Positions 1 through 8,593 of a stretch of DNA of 64,000 nt are shown in pieces. The stretch's first letter is position 1. Each line of letters starts with the position of its first letter. The position numbers were made by a program, and so were the translations under genes. The stretch comes from Hymenobacter sp. IS2118. Lineage in GTDB: Bacteria; Bacteroidota; Bacteroidia; Cytophagales; Hymenobacteraceae. The stretch spans positions 48,866-112,865 of the forward strand of contig NZ_JNLX01000165.1 in the NCBI RefSeq assembly GCF_000715495.1, written 5' to 3'. Below the pieces are notes generated by a model. That model searched no databases. It saw only the letters and a list, made by a program, of their open reading frames with translations, and was not told where the DNA came from.

Positions 1-2626
1 CGCGGCGGGTGCCGGGGTAGTCGCCAGCCTCGTACAGGCTGCGCACCTGGCCCAGGGTGGCATTGGCTACTTCGCGGCGGTTGGTACTGGCGCCGCGCAA
101 CCGCTCGTATAGCTTGGCGGCCTCGGCGTAGCTCTTGTTCTCAAACTCCAGGTCGGCCAGGCGGCCCACAGCGCGGTTTAGGAACTCGCTTTTTCCTTCG
201 GCCACCACGGCGCGCAGACGGGTCAGCCCCTGCTGCTTGTCGCCGGTTTTCAAGTACGAATCAGCCAGGAAGAACCGGGCGTCGGGCCCGAGGGCCGACT
301 CGGGATACTGCTTCAAGTAAGACTCGATGCGCAAGATAGCAGGCTGGTATTTCTCAGCTAGATACAAAGACTTAGCCGCTTCAAATTCGACGCTTTCCGT
401 GGCCTTGCTGTCGGGGTTTTGGGTTTTGAATGAGGCCAGGGCCGCGTCAAACTCTTCGGTGCGACCCAACGCCGACAAGCTTTCCTGCAGGCTGTAGAGC
501 GCTTGCGACGAAGCCTCGCTGCGTGGAAATTCGCCCAGCACGCGCTGGAAATCGGCCACGGCTTTTTCGTGCTGTTGCAGGTTGGCGAAGGAGACGCCGC
601 GCTTTTGCAGGGCCTGCGGCACGAGCGGGCTGTTGGGCCGGTTGTCAATCAGGCGGGAGAAACCGTTGGCGGCGGGCTGGTACTCGCCGGCCTCGTACGA
701 AAGCTGCGCCTGCTGAAACACGGCCTCCTCGGCATAGCGCGAGTTGGGGCTGGTTTTGAGCAGCGAGGCCAGCGTGGTGGTGGCTTCGTCGCGGCGGCCC
801 ATGGCGCCCAGAGTGCGCCCTTTTTGGTAGTAGGCGTAGTCCTTGTCGGCGGCGTTGGCCTGAATCACCTGGTCGTAGAGGGTCAGGGCCTGCGGGTAGC
901 TTTTGGCCACGTAATAGGTATCGGCGAGGCGCAGCGTGGCGTCGTAATAGTCCGGGTCGTCGGGTTTCGCCGATTTGTCGTTTAGAAACGCCTGGAATTG
1001 CGGCCGCGCGCGCTCGTACTGCTTGGTGTTATAGTAAGCGTAGCCCAGGCCGTACCGGGCTTTTTGCTCAAATTCCACCTCTTCGGCACTCACGCCGCCC
1101 TGCCGGGCCGCCCGGGCCGCAGCCGAGTACGCGCTGATGGCATCGGGGTACTGCTGGCCCACGCTGTAAATTTCGCCGCGCAGTACCTGGGCCGCCGCGC
1201 GCAGGGCGTCATCGGCCGGGTATTTCAGCGACTTGTCCAACAGCGGCAGGGCGGCGCTGTAGTTGCTGTTGTTGTAAAGCGAAGCCGCCTGCGAATACGC
1301 CACACGCTGGTAGGTGGCGTTCAGCTTGTCGCTGCGGTCGTCGAGCCCTTCGAGGTAGGCCAGGGCCTGCGCGTAGTCGGTAGAGGCCAGGAAGCTGGTG
1401 CTCAGCAAATCATCCACTGTGGGTTGGCTGGCCGAGCGGGGAAAACGCTTGCGGAAGTCGCGCAGCACGGCAATCACCTCGGGCAAATTGCCCAGCTCGT
1501 ATTGCACCTGGCCCAGCTTGAGGGTGGCATTTTCGGCAATCTTTTTATCGAAATCACCCTGCCGGGCCGCCTCGAAAGCCGTAACGGCCTGGGGCTTCTG
1601 GTTGGCCTGCACGTAGCTCAGGCCCAGGTGATAGGCAGCATTCTGGCCCAGCGAATCGCGGCGCACGGCCACGTTTTTCAGGTTGGCGATGGCGCCCTTG
1701 TAGTCGCCCATCTTGTAATTGGCAAAACCAATCTTGTACTGAAGCGCCGGCTCAATCTTGCCCTTGCGGATGGCCGCGAACTTGTCAAAAGCCTCGGCCG
1801 CTTCCTGGTACTGCTGCTTTTGGTAGTACGCATCGCCGAGCAGCAGCTGGATTTCGTCGGAGTTCTGCGGCGGCGGCGTGTCCTTGAGGGCCTTGGAGGC
1901 GTAGCTAATCAGCCCATCGTAGTTGCCTTCCTTGTAGTAAATCTGCGACACAATGGCCGGTACCACCGGCTTGTAGGCGTCGTTCTGCTCGGCCACGCCC
2001 AGGTCGGTACGGGCAGCGGCAAAGTCGCCGGCCCGGTAGGCCAGGTAGCCCGCGTAATACGAGCTGGCGTATTTGAACGGACCCGCCATTTGCTTGCTGC
2101 GGTCGAACAGCAACCGGGACTTGTCATATTCCTTCTGCTCAAAATAGCTATACGCCAGCTTGAAGTCGGATTCGGCCCGCTGCTCGTTGCTGAGGTTATC
2201 GGGCGCCACCTTTTGCAGGTAGCGGATGGCGGACTCGTAGTTCTTCTGGTCGAAGTAGAACTTGCCCAGCTCGAAGTAGGCTACCGCCGAGCGCGGGTGG
2301 GCCGGGTGCCGGTTGGCGAAAGCCAGAATGAGGCCCTCGGCGTCGGGATGCAGCAAATACAGGCCGCTCACGGCGTAGTAGTACTCGGCATCGGCGGTGC
2401 GGTCGGCCGGAATGGGGCTGGCCTGGCTGCTGCGTATTGGCTCAATGGCGAGGTAGTGCCGGAAAGCCTCCTGTGCCGCGCCATATTGGCCGCGGTCAAA
2501 TAGCTCCAGCCCTTCTTGAAAGAACCGCTCGTCGGCGGCAAAAACCTGGGTTTGCTGGGCGAAAGCCGCCACGGGCGCCGCCGCGCTCAGGGCCGCGGCC
2601 AACGCCAGCCGGGGAAATAGCTTCAT
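1..2626 (-). CDS. Large tetratricopeptide-repeat envelope protein, C-terminus beyond the window
   Basis: The frame is open from an ATG at 2626 (minus strand) to the window edge, giving about 875 residues without a stop. Residues 1-23 form a signal peptide (MKLF, then an Ala/Leu-rich core ending AFA-QQ). The rest is a long run of helical pairs with TPR spacing and signature residues (for example YYAGYLAYRAGDFAAA and YGLGYAYYNTKQYERA), I estimate well over ten repeats. It is probably a periplasmic or outer-membrane scaffold; large TPR proteins of this kind are common in Bacteroidota and the exact role is unknown. The start is chosen because the signal peptide follows it directly. A TAnnTTTG element lies about 45 bases upstream. 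The gene is cut by the window edge, so total length is unknown. Confidence 0.85.
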   Translation of the reverse strand, partial: MKLFPRLALAAALSAAAPVAAFAQQTQVFAADERFFQEGLELFDRGQYGAAQEAFRHYLAIEPIRSSQASPIPADRTADAEYYYAVSGLYLLHPDAEGLILAFANRHPAHPRSAVAYFELGKFYFDQKNYESAIRYLQKVAPDNLSNEQRAESDFKLAYSYFEQKEYDKSRLLFDRSKQMAGPFKYASSYYAGYLAYRAGDFAAARTDLGVAEQNDAYKPVVPAIVSQIYYKEGNYDGLISYASKALKDTPPPQNSDEIQLLLGDAYYQKQQYQEAAEAFDKFAAIRKGKIEPALQYKIGFANYKMGDYKGAIANLKNVAVRRDSLGQNAAYHLGLSYVQANQKPQAVTAFEAARQGDFDKKIAENATLKLGQVQYELGNLPEVIAVLRDFRKRFPRSASQPTVDDLLSTSFLASTDYAQALAYLEGLDDRSDKLNATYQRVAYSQAASLYNNSNYSAALPLLDKSLKYPADDALRAAAQVLRGEIYSVGQQYPDAISAYSAAARAARQGGVSAEEVEFEQKARYGLGYAYYNTKQYERARPQFQAFLNDKSAKPDDPDYYDATLRLADTYYVAKSYPQALTLYDQVIQANAADKDYAYYQKGRTLGAMGRRDEATTTLASLLKTSPNSRYAEEAVFQQAQLSYEAGEYQPAANGFSRLIDNRPNSPLVPQALQKRGVSFANLQQHEKAVADFQRVLGEFPRSEASSQALYSLQESLSALGRTEEFDAALASFKTQNPDSKATESVEFEAAKSLYLAEKYQPAILRIESYLKQYPESALGPDARFFLADSYLKTGDKQQGLTRLRAVVAEGKSEFLNRAVGRLADLEFENKSYAEAAKLYERLRGASTNRREVANATLGQVRSLYEAGDYPGTRR

Positions 2627-2670
2627 GTAATATCCTTGCATGGGGGACCGAAAGCGGTCCGGGAAGTAGC

Positions 2671-2678
2671 CAAAAGTA
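2671..2678 (-). promoter_or_regulatory. Possible -7 element of the TPR gene
   Basis: TACTTTTG on the minus strand fits the Bacteroidota -7 consensus TAnnTTTG and sits 45 bases before the TPR start codon. No TTG lies 19 bases upstream, so only half of the promoter is visible. The rest of the 228-base gap (2627-2854) shows nothing else that I can support. Confidence 0.4.
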
Positions 2679-2854
2679 GCAACAAAAGCCCGTAGGTTGC
2701 CCACAAAACGCAGAAATGCCGGTTTCATTGCCGGGCGCACCTTCCCTTAAATGCCATTCGGCTACTCCCCACCGCCCGATTGGGCCGCCCGCATTCAGCC
2801 ACGGACAGGCGCTGCAAACCCTGCGACCGCAGCTTCGGGTGGAGTACCCGCCTG

Positions 2855-3589
2855 CTAAAAATCGCAGTAGTCCTCGCTGCCGGTCATCTCGGCCCAGCGG
2901 GCGCTCAGAAACTTGGCGTAGGCTATTGGCATCAGGCCGTAGGCGCCCAGCGAGTGCCCGTCGTTCACTTCCACCACCACGGTTTGGCCGGCCGCCGTCA
3001 CGCCCATATCCAGCGAAAAAGCAGCGGGCGCCTCGGGCAGGTAAGCGGCCAGCGCGGCTTCTGCCACGGCCGGGTCGAAGTGGGCGTGCCAGTCGCCTTT
3101 GTAGGGCCGGGCATCCAGAATCTGGCCGTAGCGCACGAAACAGCGCCATTCGGCCACCAGGTTTATGGGCTCGGCGCACCACACGGGCGTGTCCTGGTGC
3201 TGGTCGCCACAGCCCACGAGGTCGCGCACGCCGCGCACCAGCACGCCGGTAAATTTTTTGGCATCGTACACGGGCTTCACGAAAACCGGCCACTGGCTGG
3301 CGTCGGCCGCCACGGCGTTGATGGTGCTTTGCCACAGCCGCCGGCCCAGAAACGGCCGTAGCGAATCGGGGTAGCCCAGCTCGGCCGGCACGGGCAGGCC
3401 CAGCGCCCGCAGGCTGCCGCGCACGGCCGCGATGTGGCCCACCACTACCTCATCGGGCGCGTGGTCGCGCACCGGCTCGGCATCGGTGTAGGGCACGATT
3501 TCCCAACCCATCTGCTGAAAGCCGTCGAGGGCCTGGTAATTGTTGACGCTTTGCGGAATACCGTGGTGGAAGTGGGTGTGGGCACGCAT
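2855..3589 (-). CDS. ATP-grasp ligase of the R2K clade
   Basis: The 244-residue protein has the marks of an R2K ATP-grasp enzyme, the clade named for a RAGNYA domain with two conserved lysines. K105 lies in the FVKP motif and K111/K112 in KKFTG. E147 follows, and the metal-binding strand near the C-terminus reads VVVEVNDG (E207, N209). These enzymes are predicted to join peptides or amino acids to protein targets with ATP. In bacteria they are linked to toxin secretion and to phage-host conflict; eukaryotic CDC123 belongs to the same clade. It begins 2 bases after the stop of an Imm22-like gene, so the two are probably co-transcribed. The fold assignment is fairly firm; substrate and role are inference. 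Confidence 0.75.
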   Translation of the reverse strand: MRAHTHFHHGIPQSVNNYQALDGFQQMGWEIVPYTDAEPVRDHAPDEVVVGHIAAVRGSLRALGLPVPAELGYPDSLRPFLGRRLWQSTINAVAADASQWPVFVKPVYDAKKFTGVLVRGVRDLVGCGDQHQDTPVWCAEPINLVAEWRCFVRYGQILDARPYKGDWHAHFDPAVAEAALAAYLPEAPAAFSLDMGVTAAGQTVVVEVNDGHSLGAYGLMPIAYAKFLSARWAEMTGSEDYCDF

Positions 3590-3591
3590 AA

Positions 3592-3990
3592 TCAGCGGTT
3601 GTCGAAGGCCCCCAGGTAGGTGAGGCCGTTGTAGGTCTTGTTCGAATCTGTTACCGCCAGGCCGGAATCCTGGTAGTAAAACAGAGCGTTGGCCGCGTTA
3701 ATATTCAGTGCCTGGCACTGGTTCGCTATCTGTTGCTCAGTTTCCTGGGAAGCCAGGGGTAGCTCGTCGAGGGCGTCGGCCAGGCTCCGGCTGCTTTCGT
3801 TGTAATAGACCCCGATTAAATCGTCGTCGTACCACCCCGTTCCCAGGTCCTTGTCGAACTCACTGGCCGCCAGGCCGGCGTCGCGGTCGGTTTCGTTGAT
3901 GGCGAAGTACTGGTAGAACTCGTCGCTAGTCTTTTCGCTCACGCCAATCCACACATGGATGGCATCCATTACGTTATAGCTGGTTTCCAT
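3592..3990 (-). CDS. Imm22-like (DUF4284) immunity protein
   Basis: This acidic 132-residue protein shows the Imm22/DUF4284 pattern: an N-terminal HVWIG strand, a short helix with an aromatic pair (FYQYF), then SEFDKDLGTGWYDDDLIGVYYN, which matches the family's S-x-F-x-x-D ... Y-D-D-D layout. Family members protect against polymorphic toxins deposited by neighbouring bacteria. No toxin gene is present within the window. The gene stands first in a likely two-gene operon with the R2K ATP-grasp ligase. It has no signal peptide, so it acts in the cytoplasm if it acts at all. Solitary immunity genes often defend against toxins made by other strains. Confidence 0.7.
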   Translation of the reverse strand: METSYNVMDAIHVWIGVSEKTSDEFYQYFAINETDRDAGLAASEFDKDLGTGWYDDDLIGVYYNESSRSLADALDELPLASQETEQQIANQCQALNINAANALFYYQDSGLAVTDSNKTYNGLTYLGAFDNR

Positions 3991-4013
3991 CTTTTAGATT
4001 TTAAGCACGAAAA

Positions 4014-5120
4014 TCACCCCAGCACGCCGGCCGGCACGTTGTGCAGAATCAGCCAGACCAGTTCCCGCAGAATCTCAGCGTCGTCCATCGAGCCGCTTTC
4101 GATGCCCTTGCTCTGCGCGTCGGCCCGTCGGATGTTGTGGATGAGGCCCACCACCCGCTCGGGCGGGAACACCCGCAGGGCCTGCTGGTACTCCTTCTGG
4201 GCAAAGCTGTTTAGGATGCCCAGCTTCTTAAACTCCCCGTCCGAAGGGTTGGGGCCGGCCTGGTGCAGCACCAGCAGCTTGCTGAAGAAGTTGAACAGCA
4301 GCGTGAGGTTGGGGATGAGCGGGTTGGCCTTGGGGTTGGCCGCGAAATAGCCCAGAATACGGTTGGCCTTGAGCACGTCGCGCTGCACAAGGGATTTTTG
4401 CAACTCGAAAATATTGTAGTCCTTACTGATGCCCACCATCTGCTGCACCAGCTCCTCATCGATGGGCTGGCCGGGCTTGAGGTTCAGCACCAGCTTGTCA
4501 ATTTCGTTGGCCAGCCGGCCCAGGTCGGCCCCGATGTACTCGGCCAGCATGGCGGTAGCCTGCCCGGTAATTTGCTGGCCGCGGTGGCGCACGTTAGCCG
4601 TGAGCCACTGCGGCACCTGGTTGTCGTAGAGTTTTTTGCTGGTCATGAGCACGGCCGGCGAGTCTTTGCCGCCAAGCAGCTTGCCCAGCTTCTTGCGCGA
4701 GTCCAGCGTCTTGTGCTTGTAGCAAAACACCAGCACGGTGCTGGGCAGCGGGTTTTTCAGGTAGGCCTCGAGGAAAGGCCAGCTCCGCTCCTGCTCCAAA
4801 TCGGCCACGCTCTGGGCTTCCTTCACGATGACGACCGAGCGTTCAGCCATCATGGGAAAGCGCTTGGCCTGGCCCAGAATCCCGGTCACGTCCACGTCTT
4901 TGCCATAGAGCACCACTTGGTTGAAGCTGCGCTCGTGCTCGGCCAGGACGGTTTTTTCAATCAGGTCGGCTACCGCATCGATGTAGAACGGCTCCTCGCC
5001 CTGCAAAAAATACACGGGCTGGAACTGCCGCTGCTGGAGCTGCTTGAGGAGGGCGTCGGCTTCGAGTATCAATGCGTGAAGGAGCGAAGGGTGGATGGGT
5101 GAATGGCTTTTAGGCGCCAT
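4014..5120 (-). CDS. holA: DNA polymerase III delta subunit (clamp loader)
   Basis: The protein has the delta-subunit layout: an N-terminal nucleotide-binding-like domain opening with QFQPVYFLQGEEPFYIDA, then RFPMMAERSVVIVKEAQ, and a helical C-terminal collar domain. Delta opens the beta clamp during loading. The coordinates use the ATG at 5120 (368 residues). A TTG at 5072 (352 residues) is a strong alternative, because the first 16 codons lie in a repeat that mirrors the tyrS leader and because E. coli HolA has 343 residues. A -7 box lies at 5134-5141; with the ATG the leader would be only about 7 bases, with the TTG about 55. It is transcribed away from tyrS. Confidence 0.9.
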   Translation of the reverse strand: MAPKSHSPIHPSLLHALILEADALLKQLQQRQFQPVYFLQGEEPFYIDAVADLIEKTVLAEHERSFNQVVLYGKDVDVTGILGQAKRFPMMAERSVVIVKEAQSVADLEQERSWPFLEAYLKNPLPSTVLVFCYKHKTLDSRKKLGKLLGGKDSPAVLMTSKKLYDNQVPQWLTANVRHRGQQITGQATAMLAEYIGADLGRLANEIDKLVLNLKPGQPIDEELVQQMVGISKDYNIFELQKSLVQRDVLKANRILGYFAANPKANPLIPNLTLLFNFFSKLLVLHQAGPNPSDGEFKKLGILNSFAQKEYQQALRVFPPERVVGLIHNIRRADAQSKGIESGSMDDAEILRELVWLILHNVPAGVLG

Positions 5121-5133
5121 TCTTTCGGGCTGA

Positions 5134-5160
5134 CAAAGGTAAAGCCGCCTAGTACCTTTG
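5134..5160. promoter_or_regulatory. Back-to-back divergent -7 boxes for holA and tyrS
   Basis: CAAAGGTA (5134-5141) and TACCTTTG (5153-5160) are the same -7 element in opposite directions, 11 bases apart. The left one reads towards holA, the right one towards tyrS. Neither has a TTG 17-21 bases upstream; that position is taken by the other promoter. The two would therefore compete for polymerase. The symmetry continues outwards into both leaders. Confidence 0.6.
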
Positions 5161-5224
5161 GGGCCATCATTTGCGGGTGAGCCACTTTCACACTCACCCA
5201 TTCACCCATTCAGCCATTCACGCA

Positions 5225-6544
5225 TTGAATCTCATTGAAGCACTGACCTGGCGCGGCATGTACCACGACGCCATGCCCGGCACCGCCGAACATCTGGCCG
5301 CCAACGCGCCCATCACCGGCTACATCGGCTTCGACCCCACGGCCGCTTCGCTGCACATCGGCAACCTGGCCACCATCATGCTGCTGGTGCATTTGCAGCG
5401 GGCCGGCCATCGGCCCGTGGCCCTGGTAGGCGGCGCCACCGGCATGATTGGCGACCCCAGCGGCAAATCGGCCGAGCGTAACCTGCTCGATGAGGTTACG
5501 CTGCGCCGCAATCAGGAAGGCATCCGGGCGCAGCTCGAAAAGTTTCTGGATTTCACGCAAGGCCCCACCGGCGCGCTGGTGGTCAACAACTACGACTGGT
5601 TCAAGGAAATTGGTTTCCTGGGCTTTCTGCGCGAAGTTGGTAAGCACCTCACTGTGAACTACATGATGGCCAAGGACTCGGTGAAGCGCCGCATCAGCGG
5701 CAACGAGGACAGCGGCACCGACGGCATCAGCTACACCGAATTCAGCTACCAGCTGCTGCAAGGCTACGACTTCGTGCACCTCAACAAAACCCTGGGCTGC
5801 ACCCTGCAAATGGGCGCCAGCGACCAGTGGGGCAACATCACGACCGGCACGGAGCTTATCCGCCGCATCAGCAGCGCCGAGGGCCGCGACGCCAAAGCCT
5901 ACGCCCTCACCGGCCAGCTCATCACCAAAGCCGACGGCACCAAGTACGGCAAGTCGGAAACCGGCACCGTCTGGCTCGACCCGGCCCTGACCTCGCCCTA
6001 CCAGTTCTACCAATTTTTCTACAACGCCGCCGATGCCGATGTGCCGCGCCTCATCCGGGTGTTCACGCTCCTCAGCGAGGCCGAGATTGCCGCCCTGGAA
6101 GCTGAGCACGCCCAGGCGCCGCACCTACGGATACTCCAGAAAGCCCTGGCCCGTGATGTAACGGCCCGCGTGCACTCCCCCGAAGCCGCCGAGGCCGCCA
6201 TTGCCGCCTCCGAAGTTCTCTTTGGCAAAGGCGACCTCGCAGCCCTGCAAGCTCTGGACGAAGCCACACTGCTCGACGTGTTCGCAGGCGTACCGCACAT
6301 CCTCGTGCTACGCTCCGAATTTACCACCCTCAACACCGTGACCTTGCTCAGCGATGCCACCCTGCACAAAATCTTTTCTTCCAAAGGCGAAGCCAAAAAG
6401 ATGATTCAAGCCGGCGGCGTCAGCATCAACCGCGAGAAGGTAGCTTCGCCAGAATCCTCCGTCGCAGCCCTCCCCTTGCTGGCTGGCAAATACTTAGTAG
6501 CGCAAAAAGGCAAGAAAAACTACTTCCTGATTGAGCTGGAGTAA
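5225..6544 (+). CDS. tyrS: Tyrosyl-tRNA synthetase
   Basis: Class I synthetase that charges tRNA-Tyr. The Rossmann catalytic domain carries the HIGH-type motif as HIGN (SLHIGNL), the tyrosine-site segment MGASDQWGN, and the KMSKS-type loop as KYGKS. A C-terminal S4-like RNA-binding domain follows (KMIQAGGVSINREKV). No ATG exists before residue 12 of the conserved region. TTG at 5225 gives NLIEALTWRGM at the N-terminus, which is where related proteins begin, and 439 residues in all. An upstream TTG at 5171 would add a low-complexity His/Thr/Pro stretch that belongs to a DNA repeat. The -7 element at 5153-5160 leaves a leader of about 58 bases. Confidence 0.95.
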   Translation: MNLIEALTWRGMYHDAMPGTAEHLAANAPITGYIGFDPTAASLHIGNLATIMLLVHLQRAGHRPVALVGGATGMIGDPSGKSAERNLLDEVTLRRNQEGIRAQLEKFLDFTQGPTGALVVNNYDWFKEIGFLGFLREVGKHLTVNYMMAKDSVKRRISGNEDSGTDGISYTEFSYQLLQGYDFVHLNKTLGCTLQMGASDQWGNITTGTELIRRISSAEGRDAKAYALTGQLITKADGTKYGKSETGTVWLDPALTSPYQFYQFFYNAADADVPRLIRVFTLLSEAEIAALEAEHAQAPHLRILQKALARDVTARVHSPEAAEAAIAASEVLFGKGDLAALQALDEATLLDVFAGVPHILVLRSEFTTLNTVTLLSDATLHKIFSSKGEAKKMIQAGGVSINREKVASPESSVAALPLLAGKYLVAQKGKKNYFLIELE

Positions 6545-6634
6545 ATTACAAGTGAGGTTTTTTTGCCATTTGCCATCCTAAGCCCAGCGAAGGATGACAG
6601 CTTTTCAGCATTCCAAACAGCTTCCATACTCCTA

Positions 6635-6682
6635 GCCCAAAGAAAATGCCCCGCTGAGCACAGCGGGGCATTTTCTTTGGGC
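6635..6682. terminator. Perfect bidirectional hairpin between tyrS and the H1-like gene
   Basis: A 22-bp perfect inverted repeat (6635-6656 and 6661-6682) with an AGCA loop contains an A-run and T-run on either side of a GC core. It lies between convergent genes and can end both transcripts. Nothing else of note is seen in 6545-6738. Confidence 0.9.
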
Positions 6683-6738
6683 TGGTTTCCACAGCGCCGG
6701 CCAAACCGCGAGGGTAGGTCCGTAGCCGTGGCCGGGCC

Positions 6739-6999
6739 TTACTTCTTCTTGGCAGGAGCAGCTTTTTTGGCAGCAGGAGCAGCCTTTTTAGCGGCCGGAG
6801 CAGCTTTGGCGGCTGGTGCATCAGCACCGGCGTTCTTGGTGTTCTGAACTTCGGTACGGAACGCCTGGGCCATCGTCTTCAATTCCTGCATGCCTTTGCG
6901 CACACGAGTGCCGGCAGCAGCGTTTTGCTTGTCGTAGAATTTCGAAAAGTCGTCTTCGAGCGACATCACGAGGTCCTTCAATTTGCCAAAATTGTTCAT
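6739..6999 (-). CDS. Histone H1-like DNA-binding protein
   Basis: The 86-residue protein resembles the Hc1/H1-like family of Bacteroidota. A helical N-terminal half (MNNFGKLKDLVMSLEDDF) is followed by a lysine/alanine/proline tail built from PAAKKA repeats. Such proteins bind DNA without sequence specificity and help compact the nucleoid. An in-frame extension to 7077 exists, but the ATG at 6999 starts exactly at the conserved part. The gene has its own promoter (7052-7081) and ends at the strong hairpin at 6635-6682. Confidence 0.85.
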   Translation of the reverse strand: MNNFGKLKDLVMSLEDDFSKFYDKQNAAAGTRVRKGMQELKTMAQAFRTEVQNTKNAGADAPAAKAAPAAKKAAPAAKKAAPAKKK

Positions 7000-7051
7000 T
7001 GTGGGTTGGGTTGGGGGTGAAAAATGAAAGTGTAGTGGTGTTAAGCCGGCC

Positions 7052-7081
7052 CTAATATACAGGGATTTCAAATGCAAGCAA
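7052..7081 (-). promoter_or_regulatory. Likely promoter of the H1-like gene
   Basis: On the minus strand a TTG at 7079-7081 is followed after 19 bases by TATATTAG (7052-7059), one base from the TAnnTTTG consensus. The leader would be about 45-50 bases. Confidence 0.5.
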
Positions 7082-7202
7082 GTTTTCCGTTTTTTTTCTA
7101 AAAGCCCTTCCCCTGCTATCAGGGGGCTATTTCGTCAAAAAAAAGGCCATTTGCACAAAGTTGTCGACCACACCACTTCTTGGGATAATCCCAAAACACA
7201 AA

Positions 7203-7230
7203 CGCCGGCCTCCCCTTCGGGAAGCCGGCG
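7203..7230 (-). terminator. Terminator of the alpha-oxoamine synthase gene
   Basis: CGCCGGC at 7203-7209 pairs with GCCGGCG at 7224-7230, with further TCCC/GGGA pairing and a CTTC loop. It starts 22 bases after the stop codon. A second, weaker hairpin (CCCCTG/CAGGGG) stands at about 7103-7128, before the H1 promoter. Confidence 0.7.
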
Positions 7231-7251
7231 CAAAGTGCCATTACGGCGAAT

Positions 7252-8499
7252 TTAAGCGGTTTGAAAAGGCGCCGGCGTTTTGTTGTAAAGCCCTTTTGCT
7301 AGCTTGGCACCCATGGCTTCGAAGGCCACAATCGTTTCCTGCACGTCGTCCAGCGTATGCATGGCCGTCGGAATCAAACGCAGCATAATAACGCCCTTGG
7401 GCACCACCGGATACACCACGATGGAGCAGAAAATGCCGTGATTCTCACGCAAATCGAAGGTTAGGGCCGTTGCTTCGGAAAGTTCGCCGTTCAGCAGCAC
7501 CGGCGTTACCGGCGACTCGGTAGTGCCAATGTTGAAGCCTTTTTCCTTCAGCCCGCTTTGCAGCGCCCGAACAATCGTCCAGAGCTTTTCGCGGTATTCG
7601 GGGTGAGCGCGAATCAACTCCAAACGCTTTAGGGCACCAATTACTAATGGCATGGGCAGCGATTTGGCGAAAATCTGGCTGCGCATGTTGTAGCGCAAAT
7701 ATTCAATCACGCTTTCCTGCCCGGCCACGAATGCGCCGATGCTGGCCATGCTCTTGGCGAAGGTGTAAAAAATCAGGTCTATGCCCTCGGCACAGCCCAA
7801 ATGTTCGGCCGTTCCGGCCCCGGTGGGCCCCAGCGTGCCAAAACCATGAGCATCGTCGACGAATATGCGGAAATCGAATTTTTCCTTCAGCTTAATGATT
7901 TCCGGCAGCTTGCCGAGGTTGCCCGACATGCCGAACATACCCTCCGTAATAACGAGGATGCCGCCACCGTTTTCGTCGGTCAGGCGCTTGGCGGCGTGGA
8001 GCTGTTTCTCCAGGCTTTCCATATCGTTGTGCCGGAACACGAAGCGTTTGCCCTGATGCAGGCGCACGCCGTCGATAATGCAGGCGTGCGACTCGGCATC
8101 GTACACAATCACGTCGTGGCGGCTCACCAGCGCGTCGATGATGCTCACCACGCCTTGGTAGCCGAAGTTAAGCAGCAGCGCCCCCGGCTTCTGCACGAAG
8201 TCGGCCAACTCGTTTTCCAGCTGTTCGTGCAGCGTCGAGTTGCCGCTCATGATGCGCGCGCCCATGGGGTAAGCCATGCCGTACTCGCTGGCCCCGTCGA
8301 TGTCGGCCTGCCGCACTTCGGGGTGGTTGGCCAGGCCAAGGTAATTGTTCAGGCTCCAGGTCAACACCTCTTTGCCGCGGAACTGCATGCGGGGATGGAT
8401 TTGGCCCTCCAGCTTGGGGAAAGCAAAATAACCGTGCGCATAATGCGACTGCGAGCCAAGGGGGCCGCGGTTGGCCGAAATCCGGTCGAAAATATCCAC
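7252..8499 (-). CDS. Alpha-oxoamine synthase, probable serine palmitoyltransferase
   Basis: PLP enzyme of the AONS/KBL/SPT family, 415 residues. Visible features are NNYLGLANHPEV near residue 51, the substrate loop MGARIMSGNSTLHEQLE, the PLP-ring aspartate motif DDAH (215-218) and the PLP lysine K249 in TFAKSMASIGAF. The loop MSGNSTLHEQLE differs from the CGTQDxHK of 2-amino-3-ketobutyrate ligase and resembles bacterial serine palmitoyltransferases. The likely reaction is serine plus acyl-CoA to 3-ketosphinganine, the first step of sphingolipid synthesis, which occurs in several Bacteroidota. The start is GTG. The gene stands alone with its own -7 box and terminator. The specificity call is an inference from the loop. 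Confidence 0.8.
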   Translation of the reverse strand: MDIFDRISANRGPLGSQSHYAHGYFAFPKLEGQIHPRMQFRGKEVLTWSLNNYLGLANHPEVRQADIDGASEYGMAYPMGARIMSGNSTLHEQLENELADFVQKPGALLLNFGYQGVVSIIDALVSRHDVIVYDAESHACIIDGVRLHQGKRFVFRHNDMESLEKQLHAAKRLTDENGGGILVITEGMFGMSGNLGKLPEIIKLKEKFDFRIFVDDAHGFGTLGPTGAGTAEHLGCAEGIDLIFYTFAKSMASIGAFVAGQESVIEYLRYNMRSQIFAKSLPMPLVIGALKRLELIRAHPEYREKLWTIVRALQSGLKEKGFNIGTTESPVTPVLLNGELSEATALTFDLRENHGIFCSIVVYPVVPKGVIMLRLIPTAMHTLDDVQETIVAFEAMGAKLAKGLYNKTPAPFQTA

Positions 8500-8585
8500 T
8501 GAAAAAACGGGAAAATTGAATGGTTGTAAAAGCAGCTAAGCGGCTTCACATAACGCGCATACTGTGCGCATGGTCAGCCCAATCA

Positions 8586-8593
8586 CAAAGGTA
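8586..8593 (-). promoter_or_regulatory. -7 element of the oxoamine synthase gene
   Basis: TACCTTTG on the minus strand lies 86 bases upstream of the GTG start at 8499. No TTG is found at the canonical distance. No other signal is clear in 8500-8778; TTTCTTTG near 8678 on the plus strand is a poor -7 match for accC. Confidence 0.5.

Noticed and set aside
998..2503. A frame of 501 codons on the plus strand opposite the TPR gene
   Set aside because: Antisense shadow of a strong TPR coding frame that runs through the whole stretch.
2627..2854. A further small gene in the gap beside the ATP-grasp ligase
   Set aside because: Frames there lack starts and conserved patterns and run into neighbouring genes in antisense.
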